This document shows, in pieces, positions 52,101-58,619 of a DNA stretch of 64,000 nucleotides. The position numbers and the translations under genes were made by a program. Origin of the DNA: Arenicola marina (lineage: Eukaryota; Annelida; Polychaeta; Arenicolidae). How positions within the stretch are numbered: position 1 is the first letter of the stretch; each line of letters opens with the position of its first letter. The notes below the pieces were generated by a model. That model made no database searches and was not told where the DNA came from. It saw nothing but the letters and a program-made list of their open reading frames with translations. The DNA lies in contig OZ025263.1 in assembly GCA_964019135.1 (NCBI GenBank), positions 21,057,123 through 21,121,122 on the forward strand, read 5' to 3'.

Positions 52101-52735
52101 TTAATAGAACTTTGACCTTGACCTGTTTCTATATCGCCTCAGTCATAAACAGAGTGAAGTTACTGTTCTTGATCATAGTGTCTGTATTACAGCCTGTACT
52201 GTACCTCAAGCATGTTGTATGTATAGTGTCTGTATTACAGCCCGTACTGTACCTCCAGCAGGTTGTATGTATAGTGTCTGTATTACAGCGTGTACTGTAC
52301 CTCCAGCATGTTGCATGTATAGTGTCTGTATTACAGCCTGTACTGTACCTCCAGCAGGTTGTATGTATAGTGTCTGTATTACAGCCTGTACTGTACTTCC
52401 AACAGGTTGAAGTCACAGTTTAAATGTTTAGTGCGGGCCTTCGTATTGCATCCTGTACTGTACATCCAACAGGTTGAAGTCACAGTTTATATGTTTAGTG
52501 TGGGCCTTTGTATTGCAGCTTGTACTGTACCTCCAACAGGTTGAAGTCACAGTTTGTATGTTTAGTGTGGGCCTTTGTATTGCATCCTGTACTGTACCTC
52601 CAGCAGGTTGAAGTAGGCTGCCGCGTCCGCCACCACCTCTGCCTGGTAGGAGAAGGTTGGCCCCAGGATCATCAGCTTGACGGGAGGCTCGGCCACGAGG
52701 TCCATGAAGGCCTTCACAGACTGCCCCACGCTCTC
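23149..52735 (-). CDS. GABA-B-receptor-like class C GPCR, fifteen 3' exons
   Basis: Plasma-membrane G-protein-coupled receptor of the metabotropic GABA-receptor type. Minus-strand exons 52598-52735, 39978-40148, 39226-39327, 38627-38695, 38171-38392, 35526-35765, 34746-34809, 34013-34096, 33570-33720, 27456-27588, 26314-26421, 25785-25907, 25126-25225, 24394-24632 and 23149-23361 join in frame to 2157 nt (718 residues and a stop). The first eight exons are part of the venus-flytrap ligand domain; exons 9-14 hold seven membrane segments with the hallmarks KLSSPRINNMIAIGC, SMFSKTWRVH, LYAYKGLLLIFGIFFAWETR and ALNDSKMIGICVYNV. The signal peptide and start of the ligand domain lie upstream of 52735 and were not found. 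I cannot assign it to subunit 1, subunit 2 or a lineage-specific paralogue; the last exon shows no obvious long coiled coil. Confidence 0.93.
23790..24425. repeat. ~93-bp minisatellite spanning a receptor 5' splice site
   Basis: Six to seven units. On the minus strand each contains CTGGTCTTCGGGCAGAAG|GT, the end of exon 14 with its donor, then about 55 bp of intron with TTCCTAAACCCTGGTCACG. Some units have decayed (CTGGTCGTCCGGCAGAAT) and lost the donor. Confidence 0.93.
24394..24632 (-). CDS. Receptor exon 14 (fifth to seventh membrane segments)
   Basis: 239 nt. Acceptor CTCCAG|GA, donor CAGAAG|GTGGGT. Encodes LLLIFGIFFAWETRKVRIEA, LNDSKMIGICVYNVMVMSVI and the last helix ending TLTLVFGQK. 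Exon end and donor are repeated in the array 23790-24425. Confidence 0.95.
25126..25225 (-). CDS. Receptor exon 13 (second extracellular loop and start of fifth segment)
   Basis: 100 nt: YDKQNEGLILQPLVAV, CTSPHMLYWTGSLYAYK, then one base of Gly. Acceptor TTTCAG|TAC. The donor is AAAG|GCGAGT, a GC-type site; reading straight on gives an immediate stop, while joining to 24632 restores LYAYKGLLLIFG. Confidence 0.93.
25545..25765. repeat. Degenerate short repeat rich in TGACGTCA
   Basis: Units of about 8-11 bp (GTGATGGC, GTTATGAC, GTGATGACGTCAC) starting ~20 bp inside the intron from the exon 12 donor. Several perfect CRE-like TGACGTCA palindromes. Confidence 0.8.
25785..25907 (-). CDS. Receptor exon 12 (fourth membrane segment)
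   Basis: 123 nt, 41 codons: IVKDMHLFAIVVGLLTVD, TGVLLAWTIIDRHYITSV, ALTPE. Acceptor TACCAG|ATC, donor CCGGAG|GTGAGA. Confidence 0.95.
26314..26421 (-). CDS. Receptor exon 11 (third membrane segment)
   Basis: 108 nt, 36 codons: IQVWTLVYGFTFAFGSMFSK then TWRVHVLFTNKKLQKK. SMFSKTWRVH is a family signature at the cytoplasmic end of this helix. Donor AAGAAG|GTAGGC. Confidence 0.95.
26636..26905. repeat. 22-23-bp intronic minisatellite
   Basis: About 11 units of TGAGGTAGAGTATAGTGTCT plus ATA. Intronic, no splice site included. Confidence 0.9.
27296..27405 (-). pseudogene. Duplicated 3' part of receptor exon 10
   Basis: 149 bp downstream of the working exon end; keeps the codons for CALSYVSVILMGLG(N)VLPKS and ARGTWLCQ with an open frame, but the donor is GTCAAT instead of GTTAGT, and the 5' part of the exon (KLSSPRINN) is missing. 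CCCCTAG before it could act as a weak acceptor. It could be a cryptic or alternative exon, or a dead duplicate. Confidence 0.85.
27456..27588 (-). CDS. Receptor exon 10 (second membrane segment)
   Basis: 133 nt. Acceptor TTGCAG|GTT, donor TGTCAG|GTTAGT. Encodes LVKLSSPRINNMIAIGCALS, YVSVILMGLGDVLPKS and ARGTWLCQ; KLSSPxxNN is diagnostic of GABA-B-type receptors. A second, shorter copy lies 149 bp away at 27296-27405. Confidence 0.95.
27615..28985. other. Intronic sequence without recognised features
   Basis: Part of the 6-kb intron between exons 9 and 10. Short open frames at 28050-28527 do not resemble a family I know; possibly old transposon sequence. Confidence 0.35.
28990..33590. repeat. 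51-bp minisatellite (about 90 units) spanning a receptor 5' splice site
   Basis: 4.6 kb. On the minus strand each unit is GCTACAGACACACCAG (end of exon 9) followed by GTAATAGG and 27 more intron bases. Units differ by a few substitutions and one-base insertions (CCCGGG variant). From about 31850 to 33050 a five-unit block marked by TTTATCCCACTG recurs about every 256 bp. Confidence 0.98.
33570..33720 (-). CDS. Receptor exon 9 (first membrane segment)
   Basis: 151 nt. Acceptor TCCCAG|GTG, donor CACCAG|GTAATA. Encodes a short linker, then YTLYVTVCVVSGVGLVYTVL ahead of AVMFNIGYRHTR. Its last 16 nt and donor are the unit of the array 28990-33590. Confidence 0.93.
34013..34096 (-). CDS. Receptor exon 8 (end of ligand domain)
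   Basis: 84 nt: GVGVPVAFYDSVKQELAWN then PQTSLKFA. Acceptor ACACCAG|GGG, donor GCCG|GTATGT. Phases join both neighbours. Confidence 0.9.
34163..34310 (+). repeat. tRNA-derived SINE-like sequence (low confidence)
   Basis: A box B-like GGGTTTGCGCCC stretch followed by a CTGGGGCATAGTTCATCCA body resembling, on the opposite strand, the one near 3830. No clear tail. Confidence 0.35.
34746..34809 (-). CDS. Receptor exon 7 (ligand domain)
   Basis: 64 nt: GHISFDENGDRNSKVV then VSQMQ. Matches the family G-V-F-x-x-x-G-D-R segment. Acceptor TTACAG|GGT, donor CAAG|GTAACT. Confidence 0.9.
35526..35765 (-). CDS. Receptor exon 6 (ligand domain)
   Basis: 240 nt, 80 codons. Acceptor CTCACAG|ACC, donor ATGTCG|GTGAGT. 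Encodes FTNAMDAVWAGAMALNNS (family: YAYDGIWVIAKTL) and FTYDDAEMAAIFF. The acceptor's pyrimidine tract merges into the hexamer array 35767-37230. Confidence 0.92.
35767..37230. repeat. GGTGAG hexamer array abutting a receptor 3' splice site
   Basis: About 240 hexamers with a higher-order period near 130 bp marked by GGTCATGGTGAGAGTGAG and GGTGATGGTAAAGGTGAG. On the minus strand it is a CTCACC pyrimidine tract running into CCCCTCACAG|ACC, the acceptor of exon 6. Open frames across it are artefacts of its multiple-of-three period. Confidence 0.95.
37330..38130. repeat. 38-bp intronic minisatellite
   Basis: About 20 units of GGTCTGGTAATGCAACTGAA plus CGGTGGTATTGGAACAAA. It ends about 40 bp from the exon 5 donor at 38171 and does not include it. 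Confidence 0.93.
38171..38392 (-). CDS. Receptor exon 5 (ligand domain)
   Basis: 222 nt, 74 codons. Acceptor CCACAG|GTG, donor GGATAC|GTGAGT. Encodes VYQLGLYGPRYQLLHWSG, then EDGCTTAQLLEAVEGLMYF; corresponds to the YGSKYQWIIPGWY and AMEGYIGV regions of GABA-B receptors. Confidence 0.9.
38627..38695 (-). CDS. Receptor exon 4 (ligand domain)
   Basis: 69 nt, 23 codons: DSGAKIILLFAADLTKE then SRLYCR. Acceptor CTGCAG|GAC, donor CCGG|GTGAGT. Confidence 0.88.
38718..38763. other. Two adjacent hairpins
   Basis: ATGGACGAGGT and ACCTCGTCCAT pair around a TAAGT loop, immediately followed by TGTACATGTTAAGTACATGT, a second palindrome with a related centre. Located just outside the exon 4 acceptor (minus sense upstream). 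Confidence 0.75.
38764..39225. other. Intron 3 of the receptor, partly G-rich
   Basis: Contains a G-run near 39090-39120 but no recognised repeat or exon. Confidence 0.4.
39226..39327 (-). CDS. Receptor exon 3 (ligand domain)
   Basis: 102 nt, 34 codons. Acceptor TCACAG|ACG, donor ATTAAG|GTAGGT. Encodes TSNAMQALLDKNDFTTL and STTYSSDPAAQIKQIK. Confidence 0.88.
39978..40148 (-). CDS. Receptor exon 2 (ligand domain)
   Basis: 171 nt, 57 codons. Acceptor TTTCAG|ATA, donor ATACCG|GTAAGC. Encodes IGYATTSPILSDKSIYP, FGRTIESTVLHNPAI and LRFFNWTKVAKI; the ATTSPILSDK...YP motif and FNWTKVA correspond to family-wide features. Confidence 0.93.
40167..40440 (+). repeat. Interspersed repeat family R, copy split by a LINE (5' part)
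   Basis: Matches 611-880 closely (ACTTACATGCGCCATCTTAG, AGTCTGTAAAACAACAATTT, GCGAACAGGCGCGCAGGG). Begins about 20 bp upstream (minus sense) of the exon 2 acceptor. Its 3' part reappears at 51011-51095. Confidence 0.85.
40450..41275 (+). pseudogene. LINE ORF1 remnant, split by a MITE
   Basis: Frames give RKENIKILGLAEKK, then after a one-base slip GEDLKEEIQVFIKGRLKLD and RVRIHPTTENAW; after the MITE, AWSWDGKVFF continues. Resembles the RNA-binding ORF1 protein of L1-type elements. Confidence 0.75.
40816..41170. mobile_element. MITE with ~54-bp terminal inverted repeats (Mutator-like)
   Basis: Left end GGTACATCGTTATAGCGGAA (from 40817) is inverted at the right end (to 41170), and pairing continues through GAAACTGGGTGAAAAGTA. 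Flanked by CCTGGTCTTG at 40806-40815 and 41171-41180, a 9-10-bp duplication typical of Mutator-type elements. The interior has no transposase. Confidence 0.9.
41181..41975. other. LINE spacer or unclassified insert
   Basis: After the end of ORF1 (about 41275), AT-rich non-coding sequence up to the LTR element. It may be LINE inter-ORF sequence or an older insertion; I cannot tell. Confidence 0.4.
41976..42237 (+). repeat. 5' LTR of the gag-only element
   Basis: 262 bp, TGTAGTATCGGGC to TTATACAACA. Differs from the 3' LTR by T/G in GGATGT(T/G)ACTGG. Confidence 0.93.
42719..44401 (+). CDS. Gag-like protein with N-terminal helix-hairpin-helix, one in-frame stop
   Basis: A single frame of 561 codons interrupted once by TAA at 43076-43078. 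Residues 1-45 (NINFATLEELQTLKGIGLNR, AIISLRDDK) resemble the ComEA-type helix-hairpin-helix DNA-binding fold. Residues ~100-190 are Glu/Lys/Gln-rich, likely coiled coil. A retrotransposon capsid-like region (FDGREDWKPFEVQFRRM to LDEFADRVLELA) follows, then a CX2CX4HX4C knuckle CYRCGSPTHFARDC at about residue 521. The stop may be suppressed, a point mutation, or separate two proteins; the next ATG in frame is at 43097. Confidence 0.88.
44402..45110 (+). repeat. ~110-bp repeats downstream of gag
   Basis: Five to six degenerate copies of CTATCATCCTGTCAGGCCA...GGATGTTCTGGTTGCT. Open frames in it read PYHPVRPPDPL repeats, so it may once have encoded a Pro-rich C-terminal extension. Confidence 0.8.
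45842..46103 (+). repeat. 3' LTR of the gag-only element
   Basis: Second copy of the 262-bp LTR, preceded by the polypurine tract. Confidence 0.93.
46733..47026 (+). pseudogene. LINE ORF2, endonuclease N-terminal part
   Basis: Frame encoding FKVLSLNVRGLGSRKKRAGL and DIVFLQETHL, the start of the AP-type endonuclease (Asn and Glu metal-site motifs). It stops at 47026 through a frameshift and continues at 47035. Confidence 0.88.
47035..48198 (+). pseudogene. LINE ORF2, endonuclease C-terminal part and linker
   Basis: 387 codons. LINVYAPNKEGE, VVGGDFNLIFNPE and SVHSDHSAISI are the remaining endonuclease motifs (catalytic Asp/Asn and the final Asp-His). A charged coiled-coil-like linker leads to KSPGNDGITSEIL, the start of reverse transcriptase, where the frame is lost. 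Confidence 0.9.
48228..49214 (+). pseudogene. LINE ORF2, reverse transcriptase core
   Basis: Two stretches split by a TGA at 48438-48440: NWRPISLLNVDYKIASK to NNQAGYVKG, then LLLAVDFEKAFDSLEW, GVRQGDPLSPYLFI and QFADDANG. The catalytic FADD is intact. Confidence 0.9.
49421..50230 (+). pseudogene. LINE ORF2, C-terminal region
   Basis: 269 codons ending in CTFCGKNVENIVHLFWNC, a Cys/His motif common at the C-terminus of L1/Tx1-type proteins. Connected to RT through a frame containing FSFIWNGKHERLKRD (49205-49330). Confidence 0.85.
51011..51095 (+). repeat. Interspersed repeat family R, copy split by a LINE (3' part)
   Basis: Contains CTTAAATTCAAGACATAATA, CTTATTTGCCATGGAGAAGA and ACAAATTACAGAACAT, the end of the family. 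Separated from the 5' part by the 10.5-kb nested insertion. Confidence 0.8.
51100..51298. repeat. ~31-bp tandem repeat
   Basis: About six units of GATGAATGGATGAGACATGC plus CCCAGAT and variants. In the large receptor intron; no splice site. Confidence 0.85.
52175..52612. repeat. 48- and 67-bp minisatellite spanning a receptor 5' splice site
   Basis: Two unit types side by side. On the minus strand both contain CAACCTGCTGGAG|GTACAG (end of exon 1 with donor). The 48-bp type (52175-52395) keeps 13 exon bases, the 67-bp type (52396-52612) keeps 17 and has a different intron part. Confidence 0.96.
52598..52735 (-). CDS. Receptor exon 1 of 15 (ligand domain)
   Basis: 138 nt, 46 codons, phase 0 to 0. 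Acceptor CTACAG|GAG, donor CTGGAG|GTACAG. Encodes ESVGQSVKAFMDLVAEPP, VKLMILGPTFSYQAEVV and ADAAAYFNLLE, the first lobe strand-helix unit of the ligand domain. Its end is the unit of the array 52175-52612. Confidence 0.9.
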
Positions 52736-52784
52736 CTGTAGCGACAACACCATCGTTAGAAAACCACGACAAACACTCATACTG

Positions 52785-53200
52785 CAAGGCAACGTGCGAT
52801 ACAAACTGTCAAATCACAAAGAATGTGTGAAACAAATGGTCAAATCACAAAGAATGTGTGAAACAAATGGTCAAATCACAAAGAATGTGTGAAACAAATG
52901 GTCAAATTACATAGAAATGTACGATATACAAGGAATGTGTGATACAAATGCCCAAATCACAAGGAATGGGTTATACAAATGGTCAAATCACAAGGAATTA
53001 TGATATAAATGGTCAAATCAGGAGGAATGTGTTATACAAATGGTCAAATCACAAGGAATGTATGATACAAACGGTCAAATCACAAGGAATGTATGATATA
53101 AATGGTCAAATCACAAGGGAAGTGTGATATAAATGATCAAATCCCATAGAAATGCACAATATAAATCATCGAAACACGGAAATGTACGACATAAATTGTC
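52785..53200. repeat. ~30-bp AT-rich minisatellite
   Basis: About 13 units of CAAATGGTCAAATCACAA plus GGAATGTGTGAT. Upstream (minus sense) of the exon 1 acceptor, separated from it by about 50 bp. Confidence 0.9.
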
Positions 53201-54915
53201 AAAGGATATGTACGACAGTAATAAACGCACATGTAACAACTTCAGTCCTAAGGACAAGTCAGATTCACGAAAAAACCCAAACGTCTTGTTACCCATAATT
53301 ATGAGCCCTAGACACAACAATCTGTGCATTGCTTATGCCATTGTGGCGGGTGAGGCACACGTGGTGAGGCACACGTGGTGAGGCACACGTGGTAAGCGGC
53401 AGGAGATTCACAGCTTCCAAACTGGCGGCCGTCGGGGCGGGGTGGGTGGGTTAGGCTAAGAGCTCAGTAACACCCCCACCCCGTGCGGGCCCGCCCCTGC
53501 GCCAAACCGCTCATCCATTTTTTCGGCCCATATGATATATTTAGTCCATGTTGAATAACAAGGTAACCCATATTATTCATTACGCTTCCTACGCCCCCCC
53601 CCCCTCATCCTTCACCCCAGACCTCCTCCCTTCATGCCCCCCCCCTGACCCCCCCCCCGCCCCCCGCCGTATTCCCCAGTCTCTCGTTACTCTAGGGTAA
53701 GTCAGTTCGGCAGAGCACATCCAGTGACACATCCTTCCGGGTCCCCCCACCGCGCCCTAGCAACCCAAGGTCGAGACCCCCCTCGAGGATTCATGAGATG
53801 ATTGTGGGATTGAGGAGGAAGAGTTATCGTCTCCAAAGTCAAGGTCAGTGGGATACCACAGGGATACCTACCTTCCGCCTGCCTCCGCCTCAGGTCTTAC
53901 CGGTGACCGACAGTCAGAGTTACCCCCCCCCCCGCCCAATCCCCCCACCCCACGCCCTAGGGTCAGCACTACACCGTGCTTCTTCTGTCCAGGGCTATAT
54001 ATGGGACGCCATCATCTTGGACCTTTCACAAAATACCAGGGATGACCTATCTACATACGCAACAACTAGTAACAACGAGTGGCCTTGCTCGAGGGAGTCA
54101 CCCCCCCCCCTCCCCCATCCACCCGCCCCCCTCCGACACCGGAGAGGGGTGAAGGGAGGGAAGGGGGGCATCTCCACATCCGGTGTACCACCATATGAAG
54201 CCCTAAGACTGTTTTCATCCCTCTATAATGGGATGATTGGGTAGGGATCCCGTACGTGGGGTCCTGTGTCGGAGGCCAGGGCGTGAGATTAAATCACGCC
54301 AGTCAACACCTGTGCCCCTGGGTGACAATCACACTCACAATACGGTCGCAATAGACCCAGCGGTCCTCTTCTGTGTCCGATGTGAAGGGGACATGTTGGC
54401 TGGGAATTGTTCGGCCTAATTGGTCCCTTCTTGTGGGTGCGGCCGGTGGGTGGCTGGGTGTGGTGGTGGTGAGGGTACGAGTGGGGTGGGGGGCCACGAT
54501 CTGTCGCGGAGGTGCCAATTAAAGAAATAATTTATCTGGCTTTGAGTGAGTATTGACCTGGATAACGCTTTGGGTTATTGGCTAATGTATTTACATCATA
54601 TACCCTCCAAACTCAATTAAGCCCCTTTCCTCCAAACTCACTCCACTGGGTTCCCTGATATATTTACACATGTAATCCATATCAAAAGTGCATGTGTTTA
54701 ATTACAAGTATACAATTGTTATGTACATGCTTACTGTCTGAATGATTTTGACAATAAAAATAATAAAACATTTAATAGCAATTACTGACAACTATGCCAA
54801 TGCTGCAATAATAAAGAAATTCAAGTTTTGCAGTCACTGTAGCTGATGAAAGTTTTTTTTTCATCTTTATCTATTTAGAGATATATACTCCTGACCCAAA
54901 GACGATAAAAGCCTT
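53201..54915. other. Low-complexity region without recognised genes
   Basis: Long C and T/C tracts (53590-53680, 53925-53950, 54100-54130) and a short GTGAGGCACACGTG repeat at about 53348-53395. No exon recognised; upstream receptor exons would be expected on the minus strand from here rightward but were not found. Confidence 0.5.
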
Positions 54916-54919
54916 CAAT

Positions 54920-56510
54920 GTTGGTTTGCCTGAATGGCAGGGGCAAACTTGGCTATATACACCGACCATGTTGGTTTGCCTGAATGGCAGGGGCATACTT
55001 GTCTATATACCGACTATGTTGGTTTGCCTGAATGGCAGGGGCATACTTGTCTATATACCGACCATGTTGGTTTGCCTGAATGGCAAGGGCATACTTGTCT
55101 ATATACCGACCATGTTGGTTTGCCCGAATGGCAGGGGCATACTTGTCTATATACCGACCATGTTGGTTTGCCTGAATGGCAGGGGCATACGTGTCTATAT
55201 ACCGACCATGTTGGTTTGCCTGAATGGCAGGGGCATACTTGTCTATATACCGACCATGTTGGTTTGCCTGAATGGCAGGGGCATACTTGTCTATATACCG
55301 ACCATGTTGGTTTGCCTGAATGGCAGGGGCATACTTGTCTATATACCGACCATGTTGGTTTGCCTGAATGGCAGGGGCATACTTGTCTATATACCGACCA
55401 TGTTGGTTTGCCTGAATGGCATTGGCATACTTGTCTACATACCGACCATGTTGGTTTGCCCGAATGGCAGGGGCATACTTGTCTATATACCGACCATGTT
55501 GGTTTGCCTGAATGGCAGGGGCATACTTGTCTATATACCGACCATGTTGGTTTGCCTGAATGGCAGGGGCATACTTGTCTATATACCGACCATGTTGGTT
55601 TGCCCGAATGGCAGGGGCATACTTGTCTATATACCGACCATGTTGGTTTGCCTGAATGGCAGGGGCATACTTGTCTATATACCGACCATGTTGGTTTGCC
55701 TGAATGGCAGGGGCATACTTGTCTATATACCGACCATGTTGGTTTGCCTGAATGGCAGGGGCATACTTGTCTATATACCGACCATGTCGGTTTGCCTGAA
55801 TGGCAGGGGCATACTTGTCTATATACCGACCATGTTGGTTTGCCTGAATGGCGGGGGCATACTTGTCTATATACCGACCATGTTGGTTTGCCTGAATGGC
55901 AGGGGCATACTTGTCTATATACCGACCATGTTGGTTTGCCCGAATGGCAGGGGCATACTTGTCTATATACCGACCATGTTGGTTTGCCCGAATGGCAGGG
56001 GCATACTTTTCTATATACCGACCATGTTGGTTTGCCTGAATGGCAGGGGCATACTTGTCTATATACCGACCATGTTGGTTTGCCTGAATGGCAGGGGCAT
56101 ACTTGTCTATATACCGACCATGTTGGTTTGCCTGAATGGCAGGGGCATACTTGTCTATATACCGACCATGTTGGTTTGCCTGAATGGCAGGGGCATACTT
56201 GCCTATACACCGACCATGTTGGTTTGCCTGAATGGCAGGGGCATACTTGTCTATATACCGACCATGTTGGTTTGCCTGAATGGCAGGGGCATACTTGTCT
56301 ATATACCGACCATGTTGGTTTGCCTGAATGGCAGGGGCATACTTGCCTATATACCGACGATGTTGGTTTGCCTGAATGGCAGGGGCATACTTGTCTATAC
56401 ACCAACCATGTTGGTTTGCCTGAATGGCAGGGGCATACTTGCCTATACACCGACCATGTTGGTTTGCCTGAATGGCAGGGGCATACTTGCCTATACACCG
56501 ACGATGCGAC
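54920..56510. repeat. 48-bp minisatellite, about 33 units
   Basis: Unit ACCATGTTGGTTTGCCTGAA plus TGGCAGGGGCATACTTGTCTATATACCG. Highly homogeneous, divisible by three, so several frames on both strands stay open for over 500 codons with a 16-residue period; none looks like a real protein. Confidence 0.97.
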
Positions 56511-56524
56511 ACACTGCACTATTT

Positions 56525-57185
56525 ATGCAAAGAACATTTTTATGGCGGATCGTTGACATGGGTACCAAATGGATTAGTGACCTTTATATAAGGGAATAAA
56601 GGCAGGTAGCGACTGATGCTGCATCAGCCCGTGATTATCATCCGGGTATGTAATGACCCCATGCCGACCCCTAATGGATCCCTCATTCTCTCGCGGTGGT
56701 TCATAAAGTCTCCGCTGAGTGGCGCATCGAACGCGGCCAATCTGGCGGGCGATCCCCCGGGGGTAGGACTGCAGGGGTTGGGGTCACTGGCAGTCGAAGA
56801 CGAGATTGTTAGAGCCCACGTTCATTCATTTTGTTTTGGCCAAAAGGTTATTGGGTCGTTGCTAGAGTCGACATGACCGTAGATAGGACATGAAACTGAT
56901 CCTGGATCGTCCAGTCCGTCACGTCCCCTGGTTACTGACGTCATAATTCAAGATGGGCGCGGTTTTTTACGGGTTGAGAGGAGAGACTATGCTACCTGAC
57001 TTCCGGGCATGACGCAATAAGGAAAACAAAAAAATTTACACTGTAGCGAACAAACAAGGACATCAAAATACACATGGCAGTGCCATGGCATGAATTATTT
57101 TTAATTGTGTTCCTTGCAGTATATCGGCATTTTCGGTTGGTTTCCTTCGTGTCTCATGTCTGGGTAAGGTAACCGCCCAAGTTCA
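56525..57185. other. No gene recognised
   Basis: Unique-looking sequence between two minisatellites; a short frame at 56616-56876 shows no family resemblance. Confidence 0.4.
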
Positions 57186-57917
57186 ACGTCATTTAGGCCA
57201 GATATGATAGACAGTGAGTAAGGGGGGTGTTTAGAGCGTTATTTAGGCTGGATATAATCGACAGTGGTCTCACAACCACAGAGTAAGGGCGTGTTTAGAA
57301 CGTCATTTAGGCCAGATATGATCGACAGTGGTCTCACAACCACAGAGTAAGGGGGGTGCTAAGAACGTTTTTTAGGCGAGATATGATCGACAGTGGTCTC
57401 ACAACCACAGAGTAAGGGGGTGTTTAGAACGTTATTTAGGCCAGATATGATCGACAGTGGTCTCACAACCACAGAGTAAGGGGGGGTCTTTAGAACGTCA
57501 TTTAGGCCAGATATGATCGACAGGGGTCTCACAGCCACAGAGTAAGAGGGTGTTTAGAAAGTCATTTAGGCCAGATATGATAGACAGTGGTCTCACAACC
57601 ACAGAGTAAGGGGGGTGTTTAGAGCGTTATTTAGGCTAGATATAATCGACAGTGGTCTCCCAACCACAGAGTAAGGGGGGTGCTTAGAACGTTATTTAGG
57701 CTAGATATGATCGACAGTGGTCTCACAACCACAAAGTAAGGGGGTGTTTAGAGCGTTATTTAGGCTAGATATGATCGACAGTGGTCTCACAACCACAAAG
57801 TAAGGGGGTGTTCAGAACGTTATTTAGGCTAGATATGATCGACAGTGGTCTCACAACCACAGAGTAAGAGGGTGTTCAGAACGTTATTTAGGCTAGATAT
57901 GATCGACAGTGGTCTCA
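57185..57917. repeat. ~64-bp minisatellite, about 11 units
   Basis: Unit contains GATCGACAGTGGTCTCACAA, CCACAGAGTAAGGGGG and GAACGTTATTTAGG. A GTGAGACC on the minus strand is repeated, but I could not link it to an exon. Confidence 0.93.
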
Positions 57918-58615
57918 CTTATTATGGCGCATTCCCCGGTTGCTTGGCTACCAACAGAAAAGTTCAATTTCCTGTTGCTTCGGCGCCATTCCAATTACAT
58001 TCCGCCATGATGACATTGCAGGCGAAATGCATACCACTGTGGCTACCAAGCGACCTTTTAATTACTCAGCCATTCCTCCGAACAATAAACCAATTATCCA
58101 GGATTACATGCACAATACTTGACGCAGATGCATGACTTTGGCGGTGGTGGTAGGTCTAAAAGAACAGTCTTTGAATAATATCGTCGATCCAACTACATTG
58201 ATGACATCTCGGCTGCCATCAGCGGGTTTTCTACTTCCGTGCGCCACAGACAGCCAGGTACGAACTGGCTGAAAGTCATCACTTCAATTAGGCACAAAAT
58301 AAAGCTAATACCGGGTTTTTATTAAACTGTTATTTCATTTAATTATGTGAATTATTTAATTAACAAGCTTGGTGGATTTAGTTTAAATGTCGTGCTTTCA
58401 TATCAAATCGGTAAGCATTACATATTCATAAAACTTTTGGAGAGCCTATATTTAACCACGGATCTAATTATCTGCGTCCAACTGTCTGACATACCTCACC
58501 ATTGCACCATTAAAGCCAAGACCATGTAACCATCATACCAAGAGCATGTAACTAATGAACTCCAACATCATGATATAGAATGTTAATTATGTGAGACAAA
58601 CCAACTAGTGCTTAA
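57918..58615. other. No gene recognised
   Basis: Sequence between the minisatellite and the LINE fragment; no exon or repeat recognised. Confidence 0.4.
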
Positions 58616-58619
58616 ATGA

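Noticed and set aside
54926-56599. Four overlapping open frames of 500 codons or more
   Set aside because: A 48-bp repeat is a multiple of three and lacks stops in several frames; the 16-residue periodic products look like no protein.
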